Part shown: positions 42,388-49,249 of the stretch, in pieces
How positions within the stretch are numbered: position 1 is the first letter of the stretch
Layout of the letters: every line of letters starts with the position of its first letter
Origin: an uncultured Clostridia bacterium
GTDB taxonomy: Bacteria > Bacillota > Clostridia > Christensenellales > Borkfalkiaceae
Length of the DNA stretch: 64,000 bases
Direction: 5' to 3'
Assembly (NCBI GenBank): GCA_944354035.1
Contig: CALVPS010000003.1
Location: 27,058-91,057 of the forward strand
The notes under the pieces: generated by a model
Databases searched by the model: none
Seen by the model: only the letters and a program-made list of their open reading frames with translations
What the model was told of the DNA's origin: nothing
Translations under genes and position numbers: made by a program

Positions 42388-43884
42388 ATGAAGAGGGAGT
42401 GGTTTTTCGACCGTTTTTGCGGCGAGCAGATCGCCGTATGCGCGGAAGACGGGATAATTACAGAGGTGAACGTCGCCTCGGAGCGGGCAGACGATCAGAC
42501 GGGCAATATCTACAAGGGGCGCGTGTGCAACGTCGTCCCCGGCATGCAGGCCGCCTTTGTCGCCTGCGGGCTGGAGCGCAACTGTTACCTGCCGCTCGAC
42601 GAGCGCGCGGCGCGGTTTTCCACCTACGACGGCGATGGAAACGCGCACGAGAGCCTTTCGCTGAAGGAAGGCGACGAAATTTTGGTGCAGATGGTAAAGC
42701 CGCCGCGCGGCGGCAAGGGCGCCAAAGTGACGTGCGACTTGTCTTTTGTAGGCAAAAACCTTATTTACCTGCCGCAAACGGATTTTTTGGGGATCTCCCG
42801 CAAGATCACCGACGAGGCCGTGTGCGAGAGCTTGCTAAAGGAGGCCGATAAGCTGCGTACCGCGGGCGAGGGGTTTATCGTCCGTACGGCGGCGGAGACG
42901 GCCACCAGGCGGCATTTAAAAATCGAATCGGACTATTTGCGCCGCATGTGGCGCATGGTGGCCAAGGCGGCCAGCGCCGCGCCCGTGGGCGAGGCGGTGT
43001 TCAAAGAGTACGATCTGTATCAGAAGGTGATGCGCGACAGTTTGGGCGGCGGCATCACGCGCATCTGCGTGGGGGATCCCGACGTGTACGAGCGGGTGAT
43101 GCGCGTCGCGCGGCTGCGGGCCGACCTGGGCGAGCGCAAGGTGGCACTGTTTTCGGGCAAGGGGAGCATGCTGCGCGCGTACGGGCTGGACCGGCAGCTG
43201 AAGGCGTTGGCATCGCCGCGGGCGGAGCTTTCCAACGGCGGGTATCTCGTCATCGATCACACCGAGGCCATGACGGTCATCGACGTCAATACCGGCAAAT
43301 ATATCGGGGAATCCGATCTGGAGAGCACGGTGTTCCAAACCAATCTCATCGCCGCGCGCGAGGTCGCGCGTCAGGCCCGACTGCGCAACCTGGGCGGGAT
43401 CGTTGCGGTGGATTTTATCGACATGGCGCAGGAAGAGCATCGCGCCGCCGTGGACGCCGCGCTCGCCGAGGCGCTTGCGGAGGATCGCGCCAAGTGCCGC
43501 GTGATCCCCATGGGCGATCTGTGCGTGACGTTGTTCACGCGCAAGCGCATCGAAAAAGACCTGGCGTCCTTTTTTTACAAGCCCTGCCCCGGCTGTACGC
43601 AGCAGGGGTATGTATATTCCGACGTGTACATGGCAGTACAGCTGCGCGTAGAGCTGATGGAGTGTTTTGCCGCGGGCTATAAGGCGGCCGTTGTAGAAGT
43701 GGGCCGCGGCCTTGCCAAGGCGCTGTTGGCCGGCCGCTATTTTACGGAAGATCTGCGCGGCCGCTGGAACGGGCGGCGCGTGTATCTCATCCCGCACGAA
43801 GACTGGCGCGACGATCGTTTTTTTGTGCAGGGGAACGACGCCGCCGTGCTCACTCTCCCCGACGACGCGCAGCTCCTATATTAA
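42388..43884 (+). CDS. rng: Ribonuclease G/E family endoribonuclease
   Basis: The 498-residue protein has the RNase E/G layout. An S1 domain (about 35-125: NIYKGRVCNVVPGMQAAFVACGLERNCYLPL) comes first. The catalytic DNase I-like region follows with MTVIDVNTGKYIG (about 289-301) and FQTNLIAAREVARQARLRNLGGIVAVDFIDM. Last comes a CPGC zinc-link motif near 397 and a small C-terminal domain. These enzymes cut single-stranded RNA in rRNA maturation and mRNA decay. ATG 42388 has a weak GACAGGG before it. In Clostridia rng usually sits directly before rplU-rpmA; here a repeat and a divergent gene are placed between. Confidence 0.93.
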   Translation: MKREWFFDRFCGEQIAVCAEDGIITEVNVASERADDQTGNIYKGRVCNVVPGMQAAFVACGLERNCYLPLDERAARFSTYDGDGNAHESLSLKEGDEILVQMVKPPRGGKGAKVTCDLSFVGKNLIYLPQTDFLGISRKITDEAVCESLLKEADKLRTAGEGFIVRTAAETATRRHLKIESDYLRRMWRMVAKAASAAPVGEAVFKEYDLYQKVMRDSLGGGITRICVGDPDVYERVMRVARLRADLGERKVALFSGKGSMLRAYGLDRQLKALASPRAELSNGGYLVIDHTEAMTVIDVNTGKYIGESDLESTVFQTNLIAAREVARQARLRNLGGIVAVDFIDMAQEEHRAAVDAALAEALAEDRAKCRVIPMGDLCVTLFTRKRIEKDLASFFYKPCPGCTQQGYVYSDVYMAVQLRVELMECFAAGYKAAVVEVGRGLAKALLAGRYFTEDLRGRWNGRRVYLIPHEDWRDDRFFVQGNDAAVLTLPDDAQLLY

Positions 43885-43899
43885 ACGCATAAAATGACG

Positions 43900-43949
43900 G
43901 CCGCCTTGCGCCGCGCTCCGTTAACGGACGCGCCGCAAGGCGGCTTTTT
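43900..43949 (+). terminator. Intrinsic terminator after rng
   Basis: GCCGCCTTGC pairs with GCAAGGCGGC, with an inner TCCGTTAACGGA hairpin, followed by five T. Repeat copy B begins in this T-run. Confidence 0.85.
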
Positions 43950-44396
43950 GGTAACGAAACTCCGCGGATCGGTTGCGGGTACAAGCGCGGCTTTGCCGAT
44001 GAACAGAACGGAATGGAAAGCACGTTATAGCATCGGATCCGTTCCCTCACTTATAAAGTGAGGGTGGCGAGCGCGGCGAGGCGGGAGGGTCGTAAACCGG
44101 GGACGTTGATAAAACCTCTTTCGTCTTGCCTGCGGCAAGCCGCCTCCCCTTATAAAGGGGAGACAAGGGGAAAGAGCCTTCAGAAAGCCGCCTCCCCTTG
44201 CAGAGGGGAGGCGAGGGAGGGGAAGGTATACGGCCCGTTTACGGTAGAAGGGAACGATTGCGCGACTTCCGGGCTGTCCCGGGCGCGCCTTGCGCGCGGC
44301 CGGGAATATGAGGGCTGCGGCCCGTCCCGTCCATGGCGGCGCGAGCCGCAGGCGAAGGAAAATGAAATACCACCGGCGATGCCGGTGGATGATGAT
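43949..44396 (+). repeat. Interspersed non-coding repeat, copy B
   Basis: Second copy of the repeat at 38048-38446, same orientation, starting with TTGGTAACGAAACTCCGCGG in the T-run of the rng terminator and ending with the CCACCGG..CCGGTGG hairpin and ATGAT. It is about 48 bases longer than copy A because one hairpin module (CCGCCTCCCCTTATAAAGGG region, 44140-44190) is present twice in slightly different form. Other small hairpins are CCCTCAC-TTATAAA-GTGAGGG (44044-44064) and CCTCCCC...GGGGAGG (44191-44211). Confidence 0.85.
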
Positions 44397-44574
44397 TGCG
44401 GGATTCGTTTGCGCGCGGGGACGGCTCCCGGGGAATCCCCGTTCCGCACGATGCCTTTGTCCGCCGAGGGGGTTCGCCGTGCAGACGCGGATCGGGCCAG
44501 GCGTCGAACGCCGCGCCCGGGGACGGCTCCCGGAACAATGCCCCGGCCGGACATTCCGTATAAAGGGCGTCTGT
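44397..44574. other. Intergenic stretch with a short direct repeat
   Basis: No gene is supported. CGGGGACGGCTCCCGG occurs twice, near 44416 and near 44517, each a small hairpin. It may be the end region of the convergent gene at 44575. Confidence 0.4.
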
Positions 44575-45018
44575 TCAGGCGATCAGCGCCTTCCAGCGCC
44601 GTTCAAAGCGTTCTTCCGCGGCCAGCAATTCTTTGGCGAGCGCTAGAATATCGTCGTCCGCGCACGAGGCGCATACCTCGCCCAGCGTGCTCTTTAAGGC
44701 GGTGATGCCCATCACGGTGCCGCGCACCATCATTTCCGCAATGTGCGCGCGGGAGTCGTCGGCCAGCGTGCTCATCTTAATGCTGCTCCACATCATGGCC
44801 TTTTTGATGGGGCCCGGGTTTTTTAATTCGACGCCCTTGTCCTTTGCCAAGATCGCGGCGCGCCCGCCGATCTTTTCGTAGTCCTCGTGTTGGCGCAGCA
44901 GCTCCTCCTTTAATTCGGCATCTTCCGTCTCCGGAAGGATGTCGGAGATGGATTGCAGGGCCAGCAGACAGTTGCGGTGCACTTCCGCAAGCACTTCTTC
45001 GCTTTTTTTAAGTTCCAT
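44575..45018 (-). CDS. Small all-helical protein, ferritin-like or four-helix-bundle
   Basis: The 147-residue protein is predicted to be almost entirely helical: KKSEEVLAEVHRNCLLALQSISDIL, AELKEELLRQHEDYEKIGGRAAILAKDKG, HIAEMMVRGTVMGITALKSTLGEV and a C-terminal EELLAAEERFERRWKAL. Glu and His residues recur (E...H in helix 1, RQHEDYE in helix 2, AHIAEMM in helix 3) in a way that recalls ferritin-like bundles, but the metal site is not proven. GAGGAGGA precedes the ATG. It is transcribed away from rplU and stands alone. Similar small proteins are common in gut Clostridia. Confidence 0.7.
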   Translation of the reverse strand: MELKKSEEVLAEVHRNCLLALQSISDILPETEDAELKEELLRQHEDYEKIGGRAAILAKDKGVELKNPGPIKKAMMWSSIKMSTLADDSRAHIAEMMVRGTVMGITALKSTLGEVCASCADDDILALAKELLAAEERFERRWKALIA

Positions 45019-45108
45019 TGCGTCCTCCTCTTGTAAAGTATGCGTAGGGGAGCGCAAAAATATTCCGTATAAATGCACGCATCCGGCAAAAAAGTCGCGC
45101 AAAAGCGT

Positions 45109-45137
45109 TTGACATTTTGTTCGGGATGTGGTACAGT
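45109..45137 (+). promoter_or_regulatory. Promoter of rplU-rpmA
   Basis: TTGACA at 45109-45114, a 17-bp spacer and TACAGT at 45132-45137; transcription should start near 45144. Confidence 0.8.
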
Positions 45138-45143
45138 AAACAC

Positions 45144-45222
45144 CGAGCCGCCAAGAACGGGCTTTAAAGTATCCTGCGCCGCAGGGTCGCCTGCATTTTC
45201 TTGCGAGACTGGGAAGAGGAGG
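45144..45222 (+). ncRNA. Probable ribosomal protein L21 leader
   Basis: The roughly 85-nt leader between the promoter and the GAGGAGGT Shine-Dalgarno of rplU contains a hairpin (CCTGCGCCGCAGG, 45171-45183) and the position is that of the L21 autoregulatory leader found in Firmicutes. I judge it by position and hairpin only, not by a covariance model. Confidence 0.5.
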
Positions 45223-45230
45223 TATTCAAC

Positions 45231-45536
45231 GTGTACGCAATCATCGAAAACGGCGGAAAGCAGTACAAAGTTTCCGAGGGCGACGTGTTAAAGGTGGAAA
45301 AGCTCGATGCCGAAGTGGGAGCCGAGGTTTCGTTCAACGTCGTCATGGTCTCGGACGGGACTGCCGTCAAGCTGGGCGAAGACGCGAAGGGCGCATCGGT
45401 CACGGCCAAGGTAGAAGCGCAGGACAAGTTTAAAAAGATCATTGTCTTCAAGTACAAGGCCAAAAAGAACGAGCGCAAAAAGCAAGGCCATCGCCAGCCG
45501 TTCACCGCGGTGCGGATCGAAAAGATCTCGCTGTGA
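45231..45536 (+). CDS. rplU: 50S ribosomal protein L21
   Basis: The 101-residue product begins with [24 protein letters not shown] and ends [14 protein letters not shown], both typical of L21, which binds 23S rRNA in the large subunit. GTG 45231 is the start: GAGGAGGT lies nine bases upstream and the family begins MYAII. An earlier in-frame ATG would add residues not found in the family. It is followed by rpmA after 49 bases. Confidence 0.97.
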   Translation: MYAIIENGGKQYKVSEGDVLKVEKLDAEVGAEVSFNVVMVSDGTAVKLGEDAKGASVTAKVEAQDKFKKIIVFKYKAKKNERKKQGHRQPFTAVRIEKISL

Positions 45537-45585
45537 CCGCACGGGGCGCATCGCCCGAAAATTTCAGCATAAGGAGAATAAGGAT

Positions 45586-45852
45586 ATGTTTTTCATCAGC
45601 TTATTCGCGCATAAAAAGGGGACCGGCTCTTCGCACAACGGACGCGACAGCGAGGCAAAGCGCCTCGGCGTAAAGCGTCAGGACGGCCAGTCGGTGCTTG
45701 CGGGCAGCATTCTCGTCCGCCAGCGGGGGACAAAGATCCATCCCGGCAACAATGTCGGCATCGGCGGGGACGACACGCTGTTTGCCTTAAAGGACGGCGT
45801 TGTAAAGTACGAGCGCAAGGGCAAAGATAAAAAGCAGGTAAGCGTCTATTAA
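45586..45852 (+). CDS. rpmA: 50S ribosomal protein L27, with Firmicutes-type N-terminal extension
   Basis: The 88-residue product has the L27 core [50 protein letters not shown] and KQVSVY. L27 reaches the peptidyl-transferase centre. The protein starts with MFFISLFA before HKKG, a short form of the extension that Firmicutes remove with the cysteine protease Prp (usual site LNLQFF/ASKKG). No prp gene lies between rplU and rpmA, its normal place. AAGGAG and AAGGA precede the ATG. Confidence 0.97.
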   Translation: MFFISLFAHKKGTGSSHNGRDSEAKRLGVKRQDGQSVLAGSILVRQRGTKIHPGNNVGIGGDDTLFALKDGVVKYERKGKDKKQVSVY

Positions 45853-45859
45853 AACGTAG

Positions 45860-45891
45860 CGTTCCGCGGAGTTCCGCGGAACGATTTTTTT
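45860..45891 (+). terminator. Intrinsic terminator after rpmA
   Basis: CGTTCCGCGG and CCGCGGAACG form a perfect 10-bp stem with AGTT loop, followed by A and seven T. Confidence 0.9.
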
Positions 45892-45931
45892 AAAAAAAGT
45901 AAAAAAAGTTGTTTTCGGCAAGAAAAAACGC

Positions 45932-45960
45932 TTGCGTTCTTGGTGCGGATGTGATATAGT
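45932..45960 (+). promoter_or_regulatory. Promoter of the Val-Gly-Cys tRNA unit
   Basis: TTGCGT at 45932-45937, a 17-bp spacer and TATAGT at 45955-45960, 15 bases before the first tRNA. Confidence 0.7.
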
Positions 45961-45974
45961 ATTCAAGCAAGTTC

Positions 45975-46050
45975 GGAAGCTTAGCTCAGCCGGGAGAGCA
46001 TCTGCCTTACAAGCAGAGGGTCATAGGTTCGATCCCTATAGCTTCCACCA
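45975..46050 (+). tRNA. tRNA-Val (TAC)
   Basis: A 76-nt cloverleaf with acceptor GGAAGCT/AGCTTCC, anticodon loop CTTACAA (anticodon TAC), T-loop GGTTCGATCCC and encoded CCA. Confidence 0.95.
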
Positions 46051-46072
46051 TACAGTGCGGAATGTTGATTAT

Positions 46073-46147
46073 GCGGGAATAGCTCAGTGGTAGAGCGTCA
46101 CCTTGCCAAGGTGAATGTCGCGGGTTCGAGTCTCGTTTCCCGCTCCA
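46073..46147 (+). tRNA. tRNA-Gly (GCC)
   Basis: A 75-nt cloverleaf with acceptor GCGGGAA/TTCCCGC, anticodon loop TTGCCAA (anticodon GCC), GGTTCGAGTC T-arm and encoded CCA. Confidence 0.95.
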
Positions 46148-46204
46148 GAGTGAGTGAATTCCGCGCTGTTTTTTATTTGTTTCGTTCGGTCACCGAACGG
46201 ACGC

Positions 46205-46279
46205 GGCGCCATAGCCAAGTGGTAAGGCAAGGGTCTGCAAAACCCTGATTCCCCGGTTCAAATCCGGGTGGCGCCTCCA
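46205..46279 (+). tRNA. tRNA-Cys (GCA)
   Basis: A 75-nt cloverleaf with acceptor GGCGCCA/TGGCGCC, anticodon loop CTGCAAA (anticodon GCA), GGTTCAAATCC T-arm and encoded CCA. Confidence 0.95.
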
Positions 46280-46284
46280 GGGCA

Positions 46285-46314
46285 AAAAAGAGCGCGTTTT
46301 TGCGCTCTTTTTTT
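46285..46314 (+). terminator. Intrinsic terminator of the tRNA unit
   Basis: AAAAGAGCGC and GCGCTCTTTT form a stem around GTTTTT, with a T-run of seven. Confidence 0.85.
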
Positions 46315-46381
46315 GCGCGGCGCGTCGGTCACGTCCGCGCGTATTTTTTGCGGGCAAAGGCAAAAAGTTTGCGGCGAACGA

Positions 46382-46410
46382 TTGCCTAACGCTTTGAAAT
46401 CCGATATAAT
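46382..46410 (+). promoter_or_regulatory. Promoter of the P-type ATPase gene
   Basis: TTGCCT at 46382-46387, a 17-bp spacer and TATAAT at 46405-46410. A GCCGCCTTCGGCGGC hairpin (46432-46446) lies in the leader just before the Shine-Dalgarno. Confidence 0.65.
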
Positions 46411-46464
46411 AGAAAGGTATCATATACCCGCGCCGCCTTCGGCGGCGGAACGGAGGAATATACG

Positions 46465-49119
46465 TTGAAGATTTATGCGCAGAGCGCGGAAGAGGCCGTA
46501 CGCCGTCTGGCGTCGGACGCCAGGCGCGGTTTGATCGAGGCGGAGGTGACGGAGCGCCGCTTAAAATACGGCGAAAACAAGCTGGCCGAACGCAAAAAAA
46601 AGAGCATGGCGCTACGCTTTTTCGAACAGTTCAAAGACGTAATGATCCTGATCTTGCTGGCGGCGGCGGTCGTCTCGTTCATCGTGGCCTGCGTAAACGG
46701 CGATCCGAAAGAATTTATCGAACCGGCGCTTATCGTGTTTATCGTCATTTTAAACGCGGTAATGGGGCTGGTGCAGGAAAACAAGGCCGAAAAGGCGCTG
46801 GATGCCTTAAAGAACATGTCTGCGCCGCACGCGCGCGTCGTGCGCGAGGGCCGCGAAAAGGTGGTGGGGGCGGCCGAACTGGTGCCGGGCGACATCATCC
46901 GCTTGGAGGCGGGCGACTTTGTTCCGGCCGACGCGCGCCTTTTGAGCAGCGCCAATTTAAAGTGCGAGGAATCGGCATTGACGGGCGAATCGGTGCCGTC
47001 GGAAAAGGACGCCGCGGCGACGGTGAACGAAAACGCCGCCATCGGCGACCGCGTGAACATGGTGTTTTCCGGCTGTTCGGTCACGTACGGCACGGCCACC
47101 GCCGTTGTGGCGGGAACGGGCATGAATACCGAAATGGGCAAGATCGCCAACCTGCTCTCGGGAGAAAAGGAGAGCAAGACGCCTCTGCAGGTCAAATTGG
47201 GCAAGTTGGGCAAGTGGCTGGGGATCGTGGCGCTGGCGGCCTGCGCCGTCGTATTTATCGTGGGGCTGATCACGCAGGGCGTGGACGAGCTGATCAACCT
47301 GTTCATGACGTCCGTTTCGCTGGCCGTGGCGGCGATCCCCGAGGGGCTCCCCGCCGTTGTCACCATCGTGCTCTCCATCGGCGTCACGCGCATGGTAAAG
47401 CGCAACGCCGTCATCAAGCGGCTGCCCGCGGTGGAGACGCTTGGCAGTGCTTCCGTCATCTGTTCGGACAAGACGGGTACGCTGACGCAAAACCGTATGA
47501 CGCTGGTAAAGACCTATCTCGACGGCGGCGCCATCCGACCGTTCGATGCCGCCGCCGCTTCGCCCGAAGAGAGGCGGCTGCTGGAGTGGGCCACGCTCTG
47601 CTGCGACGGATCCGTCTCGGTCGAGGACGGAAAAGAGGTGCATGTGGGCGATCCCACCGAAACGGCCATCGTGCTGGCGGCGCTGCGCCTCGGGAGCGAG
47701 CAGCAGGCCCTGAACGAGCGCTGCCCGCGCGTTGCGGAACTTCCCTTCGATTCCGACCGCAAACTGATGACTTCGGTCAACCGCGTCGACGGCGCGCTGA
47801 TCGCCATCGTAAAGGGCGCCTTTGACGTTATGACGGCGCGCTGCAAAGAGGGGCACATCGAGGGCGCGCGCATCGCCAACGACGTGATGAGCGGCGAGGC
47901 GCTGCGCGTTTTGGCAGTCGGCTACAAGCGCCTGGAAGCGCTGCCCGAAAAGCTGACGAGCGAGGCGCTGGAGACCGATCTCACCTTTTTGGGACTGGTG
48001 GGCATGATCGACCCGCCCCGTCCCGAGGTAAAGGAGGCGGTAGACGTGTGCCGCCGCGCCGGGATACGTCCCGTTATGATCACGGGCGACCACGTGGGAA
48101 CGGCTTCGGCGATCGCCCGCGAGCTGGGGATCCTGCGCGAGGGCGACCGCGCCGTTACGGGCGCCGCGCTGGACGCCATGTCCGAGACGGAGCTCGATCA
48201 CGCGGTAGAAAATATCTCCGTCTATGCGCGCGTCTCACCCGAAAACAAGATCCGCATCGTAAAGGCGTGGCAAAAGAAGGGCGAGGTCGTCGCCATGACG
48301 GGCGACGGCGTAAACGACGCGCCCGCCCTCAACGCGGCCGATATCGGCTGCGCCATGGGCATCACGGGCACGGACGTCGCCAAGGGCGCGGCCGACATGA
48401 CGCTGACGGACGACAACTTTGCCACCATCGTCGATGCGGTAAAAGAGGGCCGCGGCATCTATTCCAACATTCGCAAGGTGGTCGGCTTTTTGCTGGGCAC
48501 CAACATCAGCGAGATCATCGTGGTGCTGCTGGCCATGCTCATATGGCGGGAATCTCCGTTCAGCTCCATCCAGCTGTTATGGATCAACCTGGTGACCGAT
48601 TCCCTCCCCGCGATCGCGCTGGGGATGGAGCGGCTGGAGCCGGACGTAATGAACGCCCGGCCGCGCGCAAAAGACGAGGGGATCTTTGCGCACGGGTACG
48701 GCATAAACATTTTACTGCAGGGCTGTATGTTCGCCGCGCTCTCGCTGGGGGCGTACTGCATCGGAAAGTACGCGCTGGGCCTTACGGGCGAGGCGGCGCA
48801 AACGGCCGGCAGCACGCTGGCGTTTATGACGCTGGTGCTCTCCAAAACGCTGCACGCGTACAACATGCGCTCGGCGCATTCGCTGTTTGCGATCGGGCCG
48901 TTTTCCAACAAGGCGCTCAATATCGTAACGCTCATTGCCATTGCGCTGTGCGCGTTCGTGTTGGTCACGCCGGGCGTTATGGGCGTGTTCGGCTGCGGCG
49001 AAAGCTACCTGCCCTGGCAGGGATACGCGGCCTCCGTGGGGCTTTCACTGGTGCCCTTTGTCGTAATGGAGATCGGCAAGCAGATCGTTGCGGCCTACCG
49101 CCGCAGACACGGGGCTTGA
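46465..49119 (+). CDS. Calcium-transporting P-type ATPase (PacL/SERCA-like)
   Basis: The 884-residue protein is a P2A-type cation pump of the plasma membrane. Visible landmarks are TGES (actuator loop, near 174-177), the ion-binding helix AAIPEGLPAVVTI, the phosphorylated D335 in CSDKTGTLTQNRMT, and KGAFD. Then come ITGDHVGTA and TGDGVNDAPALNAADIG, and the C-terminal six-helix cation ATPase domain with LLWINLVTDSLPAIALG. The PEGLPA and NLVTD signatures fit calcium pumps. TTG 46465 is seven bases after CGGAGGAA, and the family starts near here. It is followed by the HD-RyR-SLOG gene, whose promoter overlaps the stop codon. Confidence 0.93.
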   Translation: MKIYAQSAEEAVRRLASDARRGLIEAEVTERRLKYGENKLAERKKKSMALRFFEQFKDVMILILLAAAVVSFIVACVNGDPKEFIEPALIVFIVILNAVMGLVQENKAEKALDALKNMSAPHARVVREGREKVVGAAELVPGDIIRLEAGDFVPADARLLSSANLKCEESALTGESVPSEKDAAATVNENAAIGDRVNMVFSGCSVTYGTATAVVAGTGMNTEMGKIANLLSGEKESKTPLQVKLGKLGKWLGIVALAACAVVFIVGLITQGVDELINLFMTSVSLAVAAIPEGLPAVVTIVLSIGVTRMVKRNAVIKRLPAVETLGSASVICSDKTGTLTQNRMTLVKTYLDGGAIRPFDAAAASPEERRLLEWATLCCDGSVSVEDGKEVHVGDPTETAIVLAALRLGSEQQALNERCPRVAELPFDSDRKLMTSVNRVDGALIAIVKGAFDVMTARCKEGHIEGARIANDVMSGEALRVLAVGYKRLEALPEKLTSEALETDLTFLGLVGMIDPPRPEVKEAVDVCRRAGIRPVMITGDHVGTASAIARELGILREGDRAVTGAALDAMSETELDHAVENISVYARVSPENKIRIVKAWQKKGEVVAMTGDGVNDAPALNAADIGCAMGITGTDVAKGAADMTLTDDNFATIVDAVKEGRGIYSNIRKVVGFLLGTNISEIIVVLLAMLIWRESPFSSIQLLWINLVTDSLPAIALGMERLEPDVMNARPRAKDEGIFAHGYGINILLQGCMFAALSLGAYCIGKYALGLTGEAAQTAGSTLAFMTLVLSKTLHAYNMRSAHSLFAIGPFSNKALNIVTLIAIALCAFVLVTPGVMGVFGCGESYLPWQGYAASVGLSLVPFVVMEIGKQIVAAYRRRHGA

Positions 49120-49144
49120 CAGCGTCCGCCGCCTATGTTACAAT
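49116..49144 (+). promoter_or_regulatory. Consensus promoter upstream of the HD-RyR-SLOG gene
   Basis: TTGACA at 49116-49121, 17 bp, TACAAT at 49139-49144. It overlaps the ATPase stop codon; transcription should start near 49151. Confidence 0.82.
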
Positions 49145-49150
49145 ATATTC

Positions 49151-49215
49151 GAACGCGCCCCCGCCCGCGGGCGGGGGATCGGATCGAACGCCGCGCGTTT
49201 CGCGCGGCGTTTTTT
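49151..49215 (+). ncRNA. Two-hairpin leader ending in a terminator (attenuator or small RNA)
   Basis: From the predicted start at 49151 the RNA would form a perfect 20-base G+C hairpin (49158-49177). A perfect 11-bp hairpin AACGCCGCGCG/CGCGCGGCGTT follows (49187-49211), then TTTT. The downstream gene starts only 35 bases later. The second hairpin may simply terminate the ATPase transcript, but because the promoter lies upstream of it, transcripts of the next gene must read through it. Confidence 0.6.
49187..49215 (+). terminator. Intrinsic terminator between promoter and HD-RyR-SLOG gene
   Basis: Perfect 11-bp stem with a TTT loop; the stem ends in TT and is followed by four T and an A. Confidence 0.85.
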
Positions 49216-49249
49216 ATCCGCGCGGCAGGCGCGGCGGGGAGGACAGAGC

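Noticed and set aside
44140..44230. CRISPR-like short repeats
   Set aside because: The repeated hairpin modules are adjacent, differ in sequence and lack regular unique spacers; no cas gene is present.
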